Assembly (NCBI GenBank): GCA_946811695.1
Contig: OX328123.1
Coordinates: 149,514,729-149,578,728, forward strand
Source of the DNA: Gonocerus acuteangulatus
Lineage: Eukaryota; Arthropoda; Insecta; Hemiptera; Coreidae
Direction: 5' to 3'
DNA: 64,000 bases
Below are positions 12,058-24,220 of this stretch, one piece after another (position 1 is the first letter of the stretch; the number at the start of each line of letters is the position of its first letter). The translations under genes and the position numbers were made by a program. Under the pieces are notes generated by a model that saw nothing but the letters and a program-made list of their open reading frames with translations, did not search any database and was not told the origin of the DNA.

Positions 12058-13318
12058 ATGTATATATTTATATATATGCTTGTCTGTTCGCGCTCTAGCA
12101 AGCTCAAAAATGGTCCGATTTTGATGAAATTTGGTACAAAAATCTTTCGTCTGATTTGAAAGGTCAAGTTCGTTAGCCAGCAGAATCCGCCTACTGGAAG
12201 ATAGTGTTTATGGCGAAATTCGCGCAAACAAATTCGTAACGCTTACGTTTTTAAGTTTATATGCTTGCAGGTACTTGTTTTATATGTTTCTTAACATAGG
12301 GAAACGAATGAAACCATTTTCAAGGCGATATCTCTAACCGTTCCTGAGAAAAGTGGAATCAATGTTTTTGTAAGTCATTATTTTTTTGTCGGTACTTAGA
12401 ATCGCGGGATTCAGTAGAAATATTTTCTACATCTTTGAAATTAATTCCACCCGATATATTTAAATGTTGGTTTTATTTGGAGTAAAGGAAGTATGCGAAA
12501 ACATTTTTTTTATTAATAGACATGAAAAGTTTTCGGATCTTTATACATTTTTCGTAAATATCTCGATAACGGTTGGGAAATCGTCGTAAGTGGAAGGTGA
12601 CCATTCGAATGCTTACTAAATTCTCTACTAAAAATTTTCTGAAGCAATATTCGATGGGGCAACGTCCATCAGAGATATAAGCGCTTAAAGCTTAAAAAGG
12701 GTTAAAAAAAGTCTATTGAAACGGGTTTTCTCTTTGTTTACCTCACTTTTTAGTTGGTTGTTTCTTGTTTTAAATTGCATTTATCAGTAAAATTATTATT
12801 GTAGTATAATAAGCTAAGAAGCGGTGAAAGGTTTTGGTAATAATAAGTTTGGAGTGGCTGTGGTAATCAAGATGGCTGTGGCTAATCATGTTGACGTAGT
12901 TTGTTTTGAATTCTGTCTATATAACCTTCCTCATAGCCTCCAACTGAAGTTATTGTTATTTCTTATTTTATAGAAAGATTTAACCCACGACAGAATTGAA
13001 TTTTATTCGCCATAAAGCACAAATTTACAGTTTATTATAACAATAAAACGAATTTGCTAGTAAAACAAGATACTTAAAATGACAATTAATTTTTGGTTGT
13101 TTAGAATAGAGCCTTCTGAGCAGTAGTCGAAGAGTAAGTACATAATTGTATTGACTTATTCAGCCTTCCTCAAGAATGAGGATTATGAATTATCCGTATT
13201 ATTCAGTGGAAGTTGGCTACTGTCAGTTTCCTGTGATTTGTGATGCTAATCTATTCCATTTATTCGAGATGTACGTAACCGCGCTAAGATGACGCAGTTC
13301 CTGCGAGTCGGTCTTTTT
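11990..13318 (+). mobile_element. second, 5'-less HINE-like lineage A unit in tandem
   Basis: Directly after the 3' end of the previous element the sequence enters a (TA)n tract, then the right-flank block (CTTGTCTGTTCGC, GGTCCGATTTTGATGAAATT, GGCGAAATTCGCGCAAAC). It runs through the same body to a second 3' end (ACCGCGCTAAGATGACGCAG, hairpin, AGTCGGTCTTTTTTT) near 13318. It has no 5' hairpin of its own. The two bodies are similar along their whole length, so this is a tandem dimer or an insertion at the TA tract. Confidence 0.7.
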
Positions 13319-13457
13319 TTTACTTAGCCTAGGAGATTTCCCGTATCAAGACCTACCTGTCTGCCAAGTTTGGTCCAAATCGGTCAAACGGTGTGGATTT
13401 GTATAAGGAACAAACAAACAGAAAAACAGACAGACACGTGATTTTTATATATATAGA
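13319..13457 (-). mobile_element. Helitron-type 5' terminal fragment
   Basis: On the minus strand it starts at 13457 with TCTATATATATAAAAATCAC, then GTGTCTGTCTGTTTTTC and TTCCTTATACAAATCCACAC, and ends at TAGGCTAAGT. It closely matches the fragment at 25421-25556 and the end of the array at 9918-10801. The TC start preceded by A on that strand fits Helitron insertion between A and T. Confidence 0.65.
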
Positions 13458-14843
<1,386 letters not shown>

Positions 14844-16076
14844 TATATATTATATATTTATTTTATGAGCTTTTCGCAACTATAGCGACTTGCTCAGAAC
14901 AAACATTACACATATATAAATACATACACACATACATGCATATATACATAGATACAGTTTGGTTATTATATATGTGCATACAAACACATTATTATATATA
15001 GATACATCAACATCAACAATATATACATCATTATTATATATATTCATCAAATTATACAAATATACATTACACTATGTTTATACAGGGTGATTCAGGTATA
15101 AGTAGCTAAACTCTTGGAGGTGATTGTAGACATAATTTCCAACAAAAAAGTTCATTTCAAGTATGGTCCGATTCCAAAAGGAAAAGGAGCTATGCCCAAT
15201 TTTCTGCTTTTTTAACGTAGCCATGATTTTTAATGAATAAGAAAGGTTTTCTCAAAAACTATTCAAAATAATTAAATTCTAATTATGCCATCATAAAATA
15301 GACAAAATTTCCTTTTAAAATACATTAATTTAATTCTCTATAACTATTATTAAGATATACTTTCTGGACGTCCAATAACGCACTTCTGTTTTTATCAATG
15401 AATCAGAGTATTTTTGTGATTTTGTTCCTCAGTCCTCTAAAGGACTTCAGATTCAATACTTACAGGAAAACTTCTACATTTAGTAAGCATTAAATCTATG
15501 AAAATGAAGTGGAGGTTTATTAGGGAATAAATTGAACGAGTGGCACCCTTTTGTCAAAAAAATGTGGAATTTAGTTTTGTTACTTTCAAATACCTTCTGT
15601 GAAGAAATTAAAAATTATACATTTTTTAATGTCCAAACTGTGGGTATCCATTGTCCACTCCGGAAGCAATAAATATAACTGAATGAAACAATTGGAAAAG
15701 TTTTTCATTTGAGAGATCTGTTACATTTCATGTTTTTCAATTTTTCACTGCATAGTTTATTCTACTTCTAGACATAGGAAAATACTATTCTACTTATTTC
15801 TTTAATCACACAAATAGTAGGATATACGAACAAATTATACAGATTAAGATATAATAGAATAAATACATTAATGAAGATATAATAGAATAAATTAATAAAG
15901 ATATAATATCATAGAACATTAATAAAGATATAATAGAGTAAGATAAATAAAGATAAAATATAATAGAGCATTAATAAAGATATAATAGAATAAATATATT
16001 AATTAAGATATAATAGAATTTAAGAAAAAAAAATTAATTTAACTTTGCTAGTTTTGTGTTGTGAAATTTTGTCACA

Positions 16077-16078
<2 letters not shown>
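14844..16078. other. AT-rich stretch with one possible transposon end
   Basis: Apart from the possible terminus at 15082 this is AT-rich sequence. Around 15840-16015 it carries a degenerate repeat of 'aagatataatagaataaat' with irregular 25-40 bp spacing. No gene was seen. Confidence 0.5.
15082..15205 (+). mobile_element. possible solo left end of a Tc1/mariner-like element
   Basis: ATACAGGGTGATTCAGGTA resembles the termini at 30301 (TACAGGGTATTTCAGGG) and 62673 (TACAGGGTGTCCCAAAT). In all three, ACAGGGT follows a TA that could be the target. I found no inverted partner or transposase sequence nearby, so it may be truncated. Confidence 0.4.
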
Positions 16079-16145
<67 letters not shown>

Positions 16146-16240
16146 TATGTGTATATATATATATACACATATATATGTGTGTGTGTACATACACAAATAC
16201 ATACATTCATGCACACATGTATACACCTGCATACACACAC
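16079..16240. repeat. compound (TA)n/(CA)n microsatellite
   Basis: About 29 TA units are followed by mixed TATATG, GTGTGT and ACACAC runs to about 16240. It lies next to no recognisable HINE-like flank. The open frames across it are artefacts of the repeat. Confidence 0.9.
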
Positions 16241-16344
16241 ATATGTATTTTATATTATTTTTTATTTTCTTTTGTATATAAATAAACAATGGTATATTTT
16301 TTATATAAATAATAATGGTATATATAAAAAAAAATCTCTATGGA

Positions 16345-17973
16345 TTGTTTTCACGTGCATTTTTTTTTCTCTTTTTTCCCTCTTTTTTCTCCTTTTCCCT
16401 TTTTACCCCCTCTTTTTTTCCCTTTTTCCCCCTTTTCTCCTTCCCTCCTTTTTAAATTTATGCTATAATCTTGTTAGTAAGTTGGTCTTGTTTAGGTAGT
16501 TCAATATCTCATCGATATATTTGCTTCCATCGCCGAGTAATTCAGTCATATTGTAAGGTAAGTCATAGTTTTGTTGCTGTAAACATTCAGTGAGTATGTG
16601 CTTTATTGTCAGCGGTGTGTTACACTGTGTACATGTCGGTCTTTCCTGTCTTGTCAGGAGATAAGAGAGTGTCAGTCGGGAATGGCCAATTCTTAAGCAG
16701 CATAATATCACTTCGTCTCTTCTATTATCCCTTTTGCTTGAAGGCCATTCACTTACTGTTTGTTTGATTTCTCGAAGTTTGTTATCCGTCGTCATGTGCC
16801 AGGCTTGCTCCCACTTCTCTGTAACAAATCTTCTGGCTTCAGTTTGCAGTTTTGTAATGTAACTTTGTGTATGTCCAGTTGATTTCGTCTTGCCGTCGTC
16901 CGAGCCAGTACGTCAGCTTGACTGCTTTGTCCTATGTCCTCATGCCCTGGGAGCCCATATATTGTTATTTCTTTATTTGTTCGGTTTATCACTTCTAGTA
17001 TGTTCATAATGTTGGGATTGTCGTTGTACATGTTTTGTAGTCCATGTATTGAGCTGAGTGAGTCCGTAAAAATTGTTATTTTGGGTTGTTTAATGTGGTG
17101 TGCATTTTCCAGGGCAAGGAAAATGAATGGCATGCAGCTCAGCAGAATAAATACTTGTACTTTTTGTTAGTTTCAGCTGAAAAGTGTTTATACCTATTTC
17201 AGGTGCTGCGCCTGTGCCCTCAGCTGTCTTGGATCCGTCCGTGTAAATCAAAATTGTGTCTTTATTTTTGTCAAGGTATGACTTGAATATGTGTTTGTAT
17301 GAATGTGTAGATGTCGGGTTGGATTTTTTGTATTTAGTCAGTCCTAGGTCTAGTTTCAAATTGTTTAGAGTCCATGGTATGAATGTTACGGGAGGTCTGG
17401 GTAAGAGTTGTGTTTGTAGTAGGTCAGTGTCTTGTGCATAAATCTTACATCGTACCAGCAGTGGGCTTTGCCTGAATGGTTGCATTTGGTATTTTCTTAA
17501 CAATTCCTCGTCAGTAGATTTTGGGACGCACTTACTATTTAAATATTTAGTTTTAAGGCAGTATTTCAAACAATTCTGCATACGTCTGTATTCCAATGGT
17601 AATTCTCCACATTCTGCTTGGAGGCTATTAGAGAGACTGGATCTAAAGGCTCCTGTTGCAATGCGTAAACCAGTGTTTTGTATTGAGTCTAGGATTTTAA
17701 GAGTACTGGGCTTGGCAGATGTGTACGCTACATTCCCATAATCCAGAAGAGACCTGGTGTATGCTCGATAGAATGTCAGCATTACACTTCTGTCTGCTCC
17801 CCACTTTGCATTGCATAAAATCATTAAGAGATGTAAAGATTTTTTACATCTATCAAAGAGATTTTTTAGGTGGGGAACCTTGGTAAGTTTAGAGTCAAAG
17901 AGAAGTCCTAAAAATTGTATATAGTTTGTAAAGTGGATAGGAGTATTATTTAAGTTCAATGTAATTTGTGGTA
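16345..17973 (-). pseudogene. I-superfamily LINE, 3' half: RT C-terminus, RNase H and C-terminal domain
   Basis: Minus strand. It opens with NYIQFLGLLFDSKLT (end of the RT domain), then LLDYGNVAYTSA and LRIATGAFRSS. An RNase H domain follows with ILIYTDGSK (first Asp), YSAELHAI (Glu), TIFTDSLSSI (second Asp) and YGLPGHEDI...QADVLAR (His/Asp block). The C-terminal block has RRDEVILCCLRIGHSRLT and a Cys-rich CTQCNTPLTIKHIL. The frame shifts near 17125 and 16800, so it is inactive. An A/G-rich stretch on that strand (16345-16455) marks the likely 3' end. The upstream RT half lies at 24221-24688, and a mariner interrupts the two. The family is I/R1-like; I cannot name the clade exactly. Confidence 0.88.
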
Positions 17974-17975
17974 TA

Positions 17976-18026
17976 CGAGGTAAGGTCCAAAAGTTTCCGG
18001 CCTGGGATAGAAGGAAAGGTGAAAGG
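17976..18026 (-). mobile_element. mariner 3' end separated from its transposase
   Basis: CGAGGTAAGGTCC...AAGTTTCCGGCCTG is the inverted terminal repeat. It matches, in inverse, the right end at 24190-24218 (CAGGCCGGAAACTT... form). A TA (17974-17975) precedes it and another TA (24219-24220) follows the far end, as expected for mariner target duplication. About 25 bp of 3' untranslated sequence follow before lineage A begins at 18027. Confidence 0.85.
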
Positions 18027-20392
18027 AAAAAGTCCGACTCGCAGGAACTGCGTCATCTTAGCGCGGTTCCATTCATATCCCTAGTGTTATTTTGTAGACT
18101 TAGAATAGAAACAGTTATTACTTTGTTTGGATCATTCCTAATGTAAACAAATATGAAAAAAAAAACAAGATTTTCGGCTAGGGATGAAACTATCCTAAGC
18201 AGAAATTACTCTTTCTGCCGTCCCAAGTTTCGGTCTACGAAGACTCTTCTACGAATATATTTCTAATTTACTTAACTTGCAGTGCTAACATATCCATTTT
18301 ACTTTTAAATGCAATTAAACAAAATAAAATTGTACATGAAAATGAGAAAGTAGTGTTAGTTTTTATTGAACTACGGCCACATTCAACCACAAAATATAAT
18401 TATATTTCTAGTATAGCATTTGGCTGCATGACTTCCTACAGGTAAAGGTAACTGTCAGCTGTCCTAGAATGCTTGATGAGAACAATGAATCTTGATATAT
18501 GAAGTGCAATAAAAGCCTACCTGAGCCGGCCTACTACCTCGACCCGGACTGACCCTACACGGAGAATATTTACGTTTTCAGTTCTGTTACAGGTTCAAAG
18601 AATTTGTATTTATTCCCCTGTTTTATTGAGAAATACATCCTCCTACTAGAAGCAATAACAAAATAACAAGAAATAAAAACAGACAAAAAGAACCGTATAA
18701 GTAAACGAAATCAATTATCGTTTATCAAACTTCTAAGTTATATGTACTTATTTCTCCATTTGACATCGCCTAATCAAAACTTTCTTCAGAACCTGTTTTC
18801 TAGAGCATTTAGTAAGCTTTCGAATGGTAACCATTCGTTTACCAAGATTCTCAACCGTTTTCGAGATATTAAGGAAAGTATACGAAGTTTCCAAAGCTTT
18901 TCATCTCTATTAATAAATTATTTTAATTTAACCCTTCCTTAACTCCAAACGTAAGTAAATTTTCAGCATACTAGTTTTGATGAAATTAGAACATGCAGAA
19001 AATGTTTCAACTGAATCCCATAATTCGAAGTACCAAAATCAAAGACAAAAAGAACCGTTCGAATAAACAAAATCAATTCCTTCAAAGTTTAAGCACTTAT
19101 TTATCCGATTGACATCGCTTATTCAAAACTTTCTTTAGAACCTTTTTTGTAGACCATTTAGTAAGCTTTCGAATGGTAACCTTTCGCTTCCCAAGATTGT
19201 CAACGGTTTTCGAGATACTAACGAAAGTATAAAAGGTTACCAAAACTTTTCTTGTCTGTTAATAAAATATTTTATTCTAACCATTCCTTTACTCCAAACG
19301 TAACCAAAATTTCAACATATTAGTGTTGATAAAATTCGAACTTGCAGAAAATGTTTCAACTGAATCCCATAATTCTAAGTACCAAAATCAAAGACAAAAA
19401 GAACAGTTCGAATAAGCGAAATCAATTACTTAAAAGTTTTAAGCACTTATTTCTCCGATTGACATCGCTTATTTAAAACTTTCTTTAGAACCTTTCTTGT
19501 AGACCATTTAGTAAGCTTTCGAATGGTAACCTTTCGCTTCCCAAGATTTTCAACCGTTTTCGAGATATTAAGAAATTATACGAAGTTCCCAAAACTTTTT
19601 ATTATTTCTGACAACAGAAAATTGGTCTCATTTTACCTATCCTGTTTTACACACACATACATTTTCCTTACAAATACAACATAAGAAATTACAAAAATAA
19701 AAAGCAATAAAAAACCAAGGGAAAGAGACAAAAATTACAAAAAGAACGACAAAAACCCGTTCATAAGAACAAAACAGACGTATTTGAAGATTTAAGCACT
19801 TATTTCTCCGATTGACATAACCTAATCAAAAATAGTTTTAGAATCATTTTTGTAGAGAATTTAGTAAGATTTCAAATAGTTTCAATCCACTTACCACGAT
19901 TTCCCAACCGTGTTCGAGATATTAATGAAAGTATACGAAGTTTCCAAAACTTTTCATGTCTGTTCATAAAATATTTTATTCTAACCCTTCCTTAACTCCA
20001 AACGTAACATAACTTTCAACATATTAGTTTTAATGAGAGTAGAACATGCAGATAATGTTTCAACTGAACCCCGTTATTCTAAGTACCCAAACCAAAAACG
20101 GTATTCAAAAACTATTTTTCCAATTTTCTCGACAACGGTTAAAGCTATCGCCTTGAAAATGGTTTCATTCGTTTTCCTAGCCCAAGAAGCCTATAAAACG
20201 AGTACTTACAAGCTTATGAACTCAAAAACGTAAGCGTTACGATTTTTTATGCGCGAATTTCGCCCCAAACGCCATCTTCCAGTGGGCGGATTTTGCTGGT
20301 TAACGAACTTGACCTTTCAAATTGGACGACAGATTTTTGTACCAAATTTCATCAAAATCGGACAACTCGTCTTCTACCTAGAGAGCGAACAG

Positions 20393-20449
<57 letters not shown>

Positions 20450-20587
20450 AATTTGAACCACCGTTATTTTCGGTTTCTAGGGGTTCTGAAACGCGAAATT
20501 TTCTAGTCGGCACTTCCGGATTGTTTCATTGTATCAACCTTATAAGCGGGGTTCCTCCCTATGGGGGAGGGAGGAACCGCGCTAAAA
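18027..20587 (-). mobile_element. full-length long HINE-like element, lineage A
   Basis: Read on the minus strand, the 5' end is at 20587 (TTTTAGCGCGGTTCC), with a strong hairpin GCGCGGTTCCTCCCT / AGGGAGGAACCCCGC. Then come the CCGGAAGTGCCGACTAG block, a (TA)n tract (20398-20446), the GGTCCGATTTTGATG-like flank (here with ...TTGTCCGATTTTG) and several internal repeats. The 3' end at 18027 has GGAACCGCGCTAAG, hairpin CGCAG-TTC-CTGCG and AGTCGGACTTTT. The motif CTTATTTCTCCGATTGACAT recurs at about 18747, 19089, 19447 and 19798, giving internal repeats of 342-358 bp. There is no coding sequence. It sits inside the mariner. Confidence 0.85.
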
Positions 20588-20669
20588 ACCGGTTTTACTG
20601 TTTTAGCGCGGTTCCTCCCTAGGGGCGTTTCAGAACCCCTAGAGACCGAAAATAACGGTGGTTCAAATT

Positions 20670-20732
<63 letters not shown>

Positions 20733-22403
20733 CTGTTCGCTCATTTCTGGCTTCCCTAATGGTCCGATTGTGATGAAATTTGGTACAAATATCCGTCGTC
20801 CAATTTGAAAGGTCAAGTTCGTTAACCAGCAGAATCCGCCCACTGGAAGATGGCGTTTAGGGCGAAATTCGCGCAAAAAAAATCGTAACGCTTAAGTTTT
20901 TGAGTTCATAAGCTTTTAAGTGCTCGTTTTATAGGCTTCTTGGGCTAGGAAAACGAATGAAACCATTTTCAAGGCGATAGCTTTAACCGTTTTCGAGAAA
21001 ATTTGAAAAATAGTTTTGGAATACCGTTTTTGGTTTGGGGACTTAGAACCATGGGATTCAGTTGAAATATTTTTTGCATGTTTGAATTTCATCAAAACTA
21101 ACATGTTAAACTTTTGGTTACGTTTGGAGTTAAGGAAGGGTTAGAATAAAATATTTTATTAACAGACATAAAACGTTTTGGTAACTTTGTATACTTTCCT
21201 TAATATCTCGAAAAAGGTTGAGAATCTTGGTAAACGAAAGAATACCATTAGAAAGCGTACTAAGTGCTCTACAAAAAAGGTTCTGATGAATGTTTTGATT
21301 AGGCGATGTACAATCGAAGAAATAAGTGCTTAAAACTTTAAAGTAATTGATTTCGTTTATTCGAACTGTTCTTTTTGTCTTTGATTTTGGTACTTAGAAT
21401 CATGGGATTCAGGTGAAACATTTTCTGAATGTTTGAATTTTATCAAAACTAATATGTTGAAAATTTGGTTACGTTTGGAGTAAAGGAAGGATTAAAATAA
21501 AATATTTCATTTTTAGTCATGAAAAGTTTTGGGAACTTCGTATATTTTCATTAATATCACGTAAACGGTTCGGAATCTTGGCAAGCAAAAGATTACCCTT
21601 CGAAAGGTTACTAAATTCTCTACAAAAAAATGTTTTGAAGACATTTGCGATGGGATGGTCATATTTGGAGAAATAAGTGCTTAAAACATAGGTAATTTCG
21701 TTCATTTGAACGAATCTTTTTGTGTGTTTCCTACAGTTTTTTTCACTGCTCGTTATTTTTGTGATTGCTTATAGTAGTCAAATGTATTATTCAATAAAAC
21801 AGGATACGTATAAATAGAAACAATATTTTGTTTCAACGGCATCTTGGAATTCGAAGATGCCCTATGAATATCTAGATTACTGTACTGGTATTGATTTCGT
21901 TCTTTAGAATTGTTTTTGGTATTCCCTATTTTCAGCAGTTTTTATCTATTTATTAATTTTTTTGTTTAAATTCATTGAACAAAATCATAGGAATTCGAAG
22001 GTGAGGAGCTAGGAGGCTTAGGTTGGGGGGCATTTACCCTGTCCCCAGGTAGCGGCGCCCAGTGAACCCTCGTCATCTGTAAGTCCCTTTCTAGAGTCAT
22101 AAAGATAAGCCTCCAAACAACTTTAGGAATGTAGGATTTCTAATTTTTGCCAGTATCAGAACAGCCGCTCTTTACATACCACAGTGGTACTGACGTACCG
22201 GTCTATACTAGTTGCACTCCACACGGTGGTAGTACTTGGTGTATGCCACAGCGGATCGCTCATTATAACCTTATTTTATTCGTATTAAATAGATTTATTA
22301 AATAAAATTTATTTGTGTATAAGTGTAGCGTTATTGGGATTAGAATAAAATATTTTATTAACAGACATGAAATGGTTCGGAATCTTCGTATATTGTCCTT
22401 ATA

Positions 22404-22465
22404 TTTTTTTTTTAATTTATTTTATGGTGCATCGAAAATGAGCCATTAGCACCATTTTTTCCTTA
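22404..22465 (-). mobile_element. SINE 3' tail fragment
   Basis: Read on the minus strand: GGTGCTAATGGCTCATTTTC...GATGCACCATAAAATAAATT, then an A-rich tail. This is the conserved 3' end (GGCGCTAATGGCC...ATGCGCCGTTAAA) of the SINEs at 28290, 32809, 45119, 53650 and 57280. A short CCTTAT occurs at both sides and may be the target duplication. Confidence 0.6.
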
Positions 22466-22587
22466 TGAGCTTATATAATACTTAGATTTAGGTAGCGACA
22501 ATATTTTACACCGCAATTAAAGTGACTTGCTCTCCTTACAAATATAATATTTATATTATAATATAAACATAATACATTAATTTGTCT

Positions 22588-22692
22588 GAAAAAAAGTCCA
22601 ACCCGCAGGAACTGCATCATCTTAGCGCGGTTCTGTTCTTATCTCGAGTGCAATTAGTGAAGGAATATAGCAGCTATCGGTAGGTATTAGCA
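22588..22692 (-). repeat. inverted extra copy of the lineage A 3' end
   Basis: AAAAGTCCAACCCGCAGG...CTTAGCGCGGTTCTGTTC and the following GCAGCTATCGGTAGGT match, in inverse, the last 107 bp of the element (23085-23191, ACCTACCGATAGCTTC...). The 604-bp segment 22588-23191 therefore has the same lineage A 3' end at both extremities, about 105 bp each. Confidence 0.75.
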
Positions 22693-23191
22693 CCATTTTC
22701 CCCCCTTAATATCTTCAAAACAGTGGGAAGTACGATATAACCATTCAAAACCTTACTAAATTCTCTACAAAAAAAGATTCTGAAGAAAATTTCGATGGGG
22801 CAATATCAGTCGGAGAAGTAAGTGCTTAAAAATACGAAAGTTTTAGTTTTGTTATTTTAAACGGGTTTTTGTCACTGTTTACCTCACTTTTGTTTTTTAA
22901 GTTTATTTAACGGTGGAATGAGTACTTAATTAAAGCTGAGAAAATAAGAATCATAATGGTAATAGAGTTTTCCTAGAGTGAGCGTCGCGATGACGGGAGA
23001 GTCCCATCCGCTTAGAAAACTGTCAGTTTCCATATGTGGCGCTTTAAGCTTCCTTCTTTTTGAGATTTTATTTTATATTTTTAACGAAAGATCAAAACCT
23101 ACCGATAGCTTCTACTATTCCTTTACTAATCCCACTTCGGATAAGAACGGAACCGCGCTAAGATGATGCAGTTCCTGCGAATCGGACTTTT

Positions 23192-24218
23192 TCAATATAT
23201 TCTCCTCTAAGTTCAACACACTTAATACAACGCTTAGGCAACATTTCTCTACAATGAAAAAAATAATTTTCTTCTTTGTTAAAAAAATGTTCTTCCACTG
23301 CAGCTTGGAGCTCTTCGTCGGCGTTAAATCACCTTCCACGAAGGTCAGATTTTAACTTTGAGAAAAGGTAGAAATCGCTAGGGGCCAAGTCTGGGCTGTA
23401 GGGTGGATGAGAGATTTCTTGGAGTCCACAGTCCTTCACAGCGGCCTTGGAAATCAATGCTGTTTGGACAGAGGCATTGTCGTGAAGGAGGTGGACACCT
23501 CTGCTTAACTTCCCTCGCCTCTTCTCTTTAATGGCCTCTTCTCGTAACCGGTGAAGTAGGGCTGCATAATACTCACCATTCATTGTGGTATTCCTTTCTT
23601 TAAAATCTATCAGTAGTATTCCTTTAAAGTCCCAAAAAATTGTGGCCATTACCTTTTTTGTTGACTGCGTGACTTTTGCCTTTAAAGGAGGCACTTCTCC
23701 TCTGGTCTTCTCCATTCCATGGACTCTCTTTTGCTGAGTGGGTCATAATATAGAACCATTGTCTCATCCCCAGGTACAATTGAGTCCGAAAAATTCCTTG
23801 GGTCGGCATTATACTCGCGTAAAAATTCATTGCAGCAGTGAACTCGTTCCTGTTTTTGAGCTGCTGAAAGAATTTTTGGAACCCATCTTGCACTAACCTT
23901 GTTCATATGCAAATGTTCTTTGATGATCCTCAAAACACTTGTTTTTGAAAGCCCTAACCTCGCTGCTATTTCCTTGGTCGCCGGTCAGACAGCAATTCAG
24001 ATTCCAGAAGTTGGTCATCTTCTAGGGACGTGGGCCATCTTCTAGACTTTCTCTCCCTAACTTAAATAATTTTGCCCATTCTTTCACTGTGGGATACGAG
24101 GGGGAGGACTGCCCGTATACACAATCCAAGCGCTCTTTAATCTGCATAGGCGTGCAGGTCCCGGCACATTTGAAGGAGGGGAAGCAGGACAGGCCGGAAA
24201 CTTATGGATCTTACTACG
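23192..24218 (-). pseudogene. mariner transposase (DD34D), broken
   Basis: Minus strand. The DNA-binding region has MQIKERLDCVYGQSSPSYPT and VKEWAKLFKLGRES, then IIKEHLHMNKVSARWVPK. The catalytic core keeps all three acidic residues: Asp in VPGDETM, Asp in LLHDNAS and the last Asp in YSPDLAPSD, with 34 residues between the second and third. The C-terminus resembles MLPKRCIKCVELRGEYIEK in one frame. Several frameshifts and a stop near the N-terminal region break it. The inverted repeat ending at 24218 pairs with 17976. Lineage A was inserted just after the C-terminal codons, separating the 3' end. Mariner transposases cut and paste at TA. Confidence 0.92.
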
Positions 24219-24220
24219 TA

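Larger units (their letters stand above)
20601..23191 (+). mobile_element. second long HINE-like element, lineage A, head-to-head with the previous one
   Basis: The 5' end TTTTAGCGCGGTTCCTCCCT is at 20601, with the second hairpin arm and leader largely deleted: it jumps straight to CGTTTCAGAACCCCTAG. A (TA)n tract (about 20674-20728), conserved flank and internal repeats follow. The 3' end at 23150-23191 reads GGAACCGCGCTAAGATGATG, then CAGTTCCTG and TCGGACTTTT. The length (2.59 kb) is almost that of its neighbour. It contains a SINE tail (22404-22465) and an extra inverted 3' end (22588-22692). Confidence 0.75.

Noticed and set aside
11988..12227. Open frames across (TA)n tracts, reading as Tyr-Ile repeats on either strand (also near 13384, 16020, 20293, 35598, 45891, 49190, 50096 and 59711)
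   Set aside because: They are translations of dinucleotide repeats joined to HINE-like leader sequence; the same leader recurs in many non-coding copies.
22140..22275. A second piggyBac-like end (CCACAGTGGTACTGACGTACC and a mirrored GTGGTAGTACTTGG)
   Set aside because: There is no TTAA at the proper place and no partner end; the inverted similarity is too weak.
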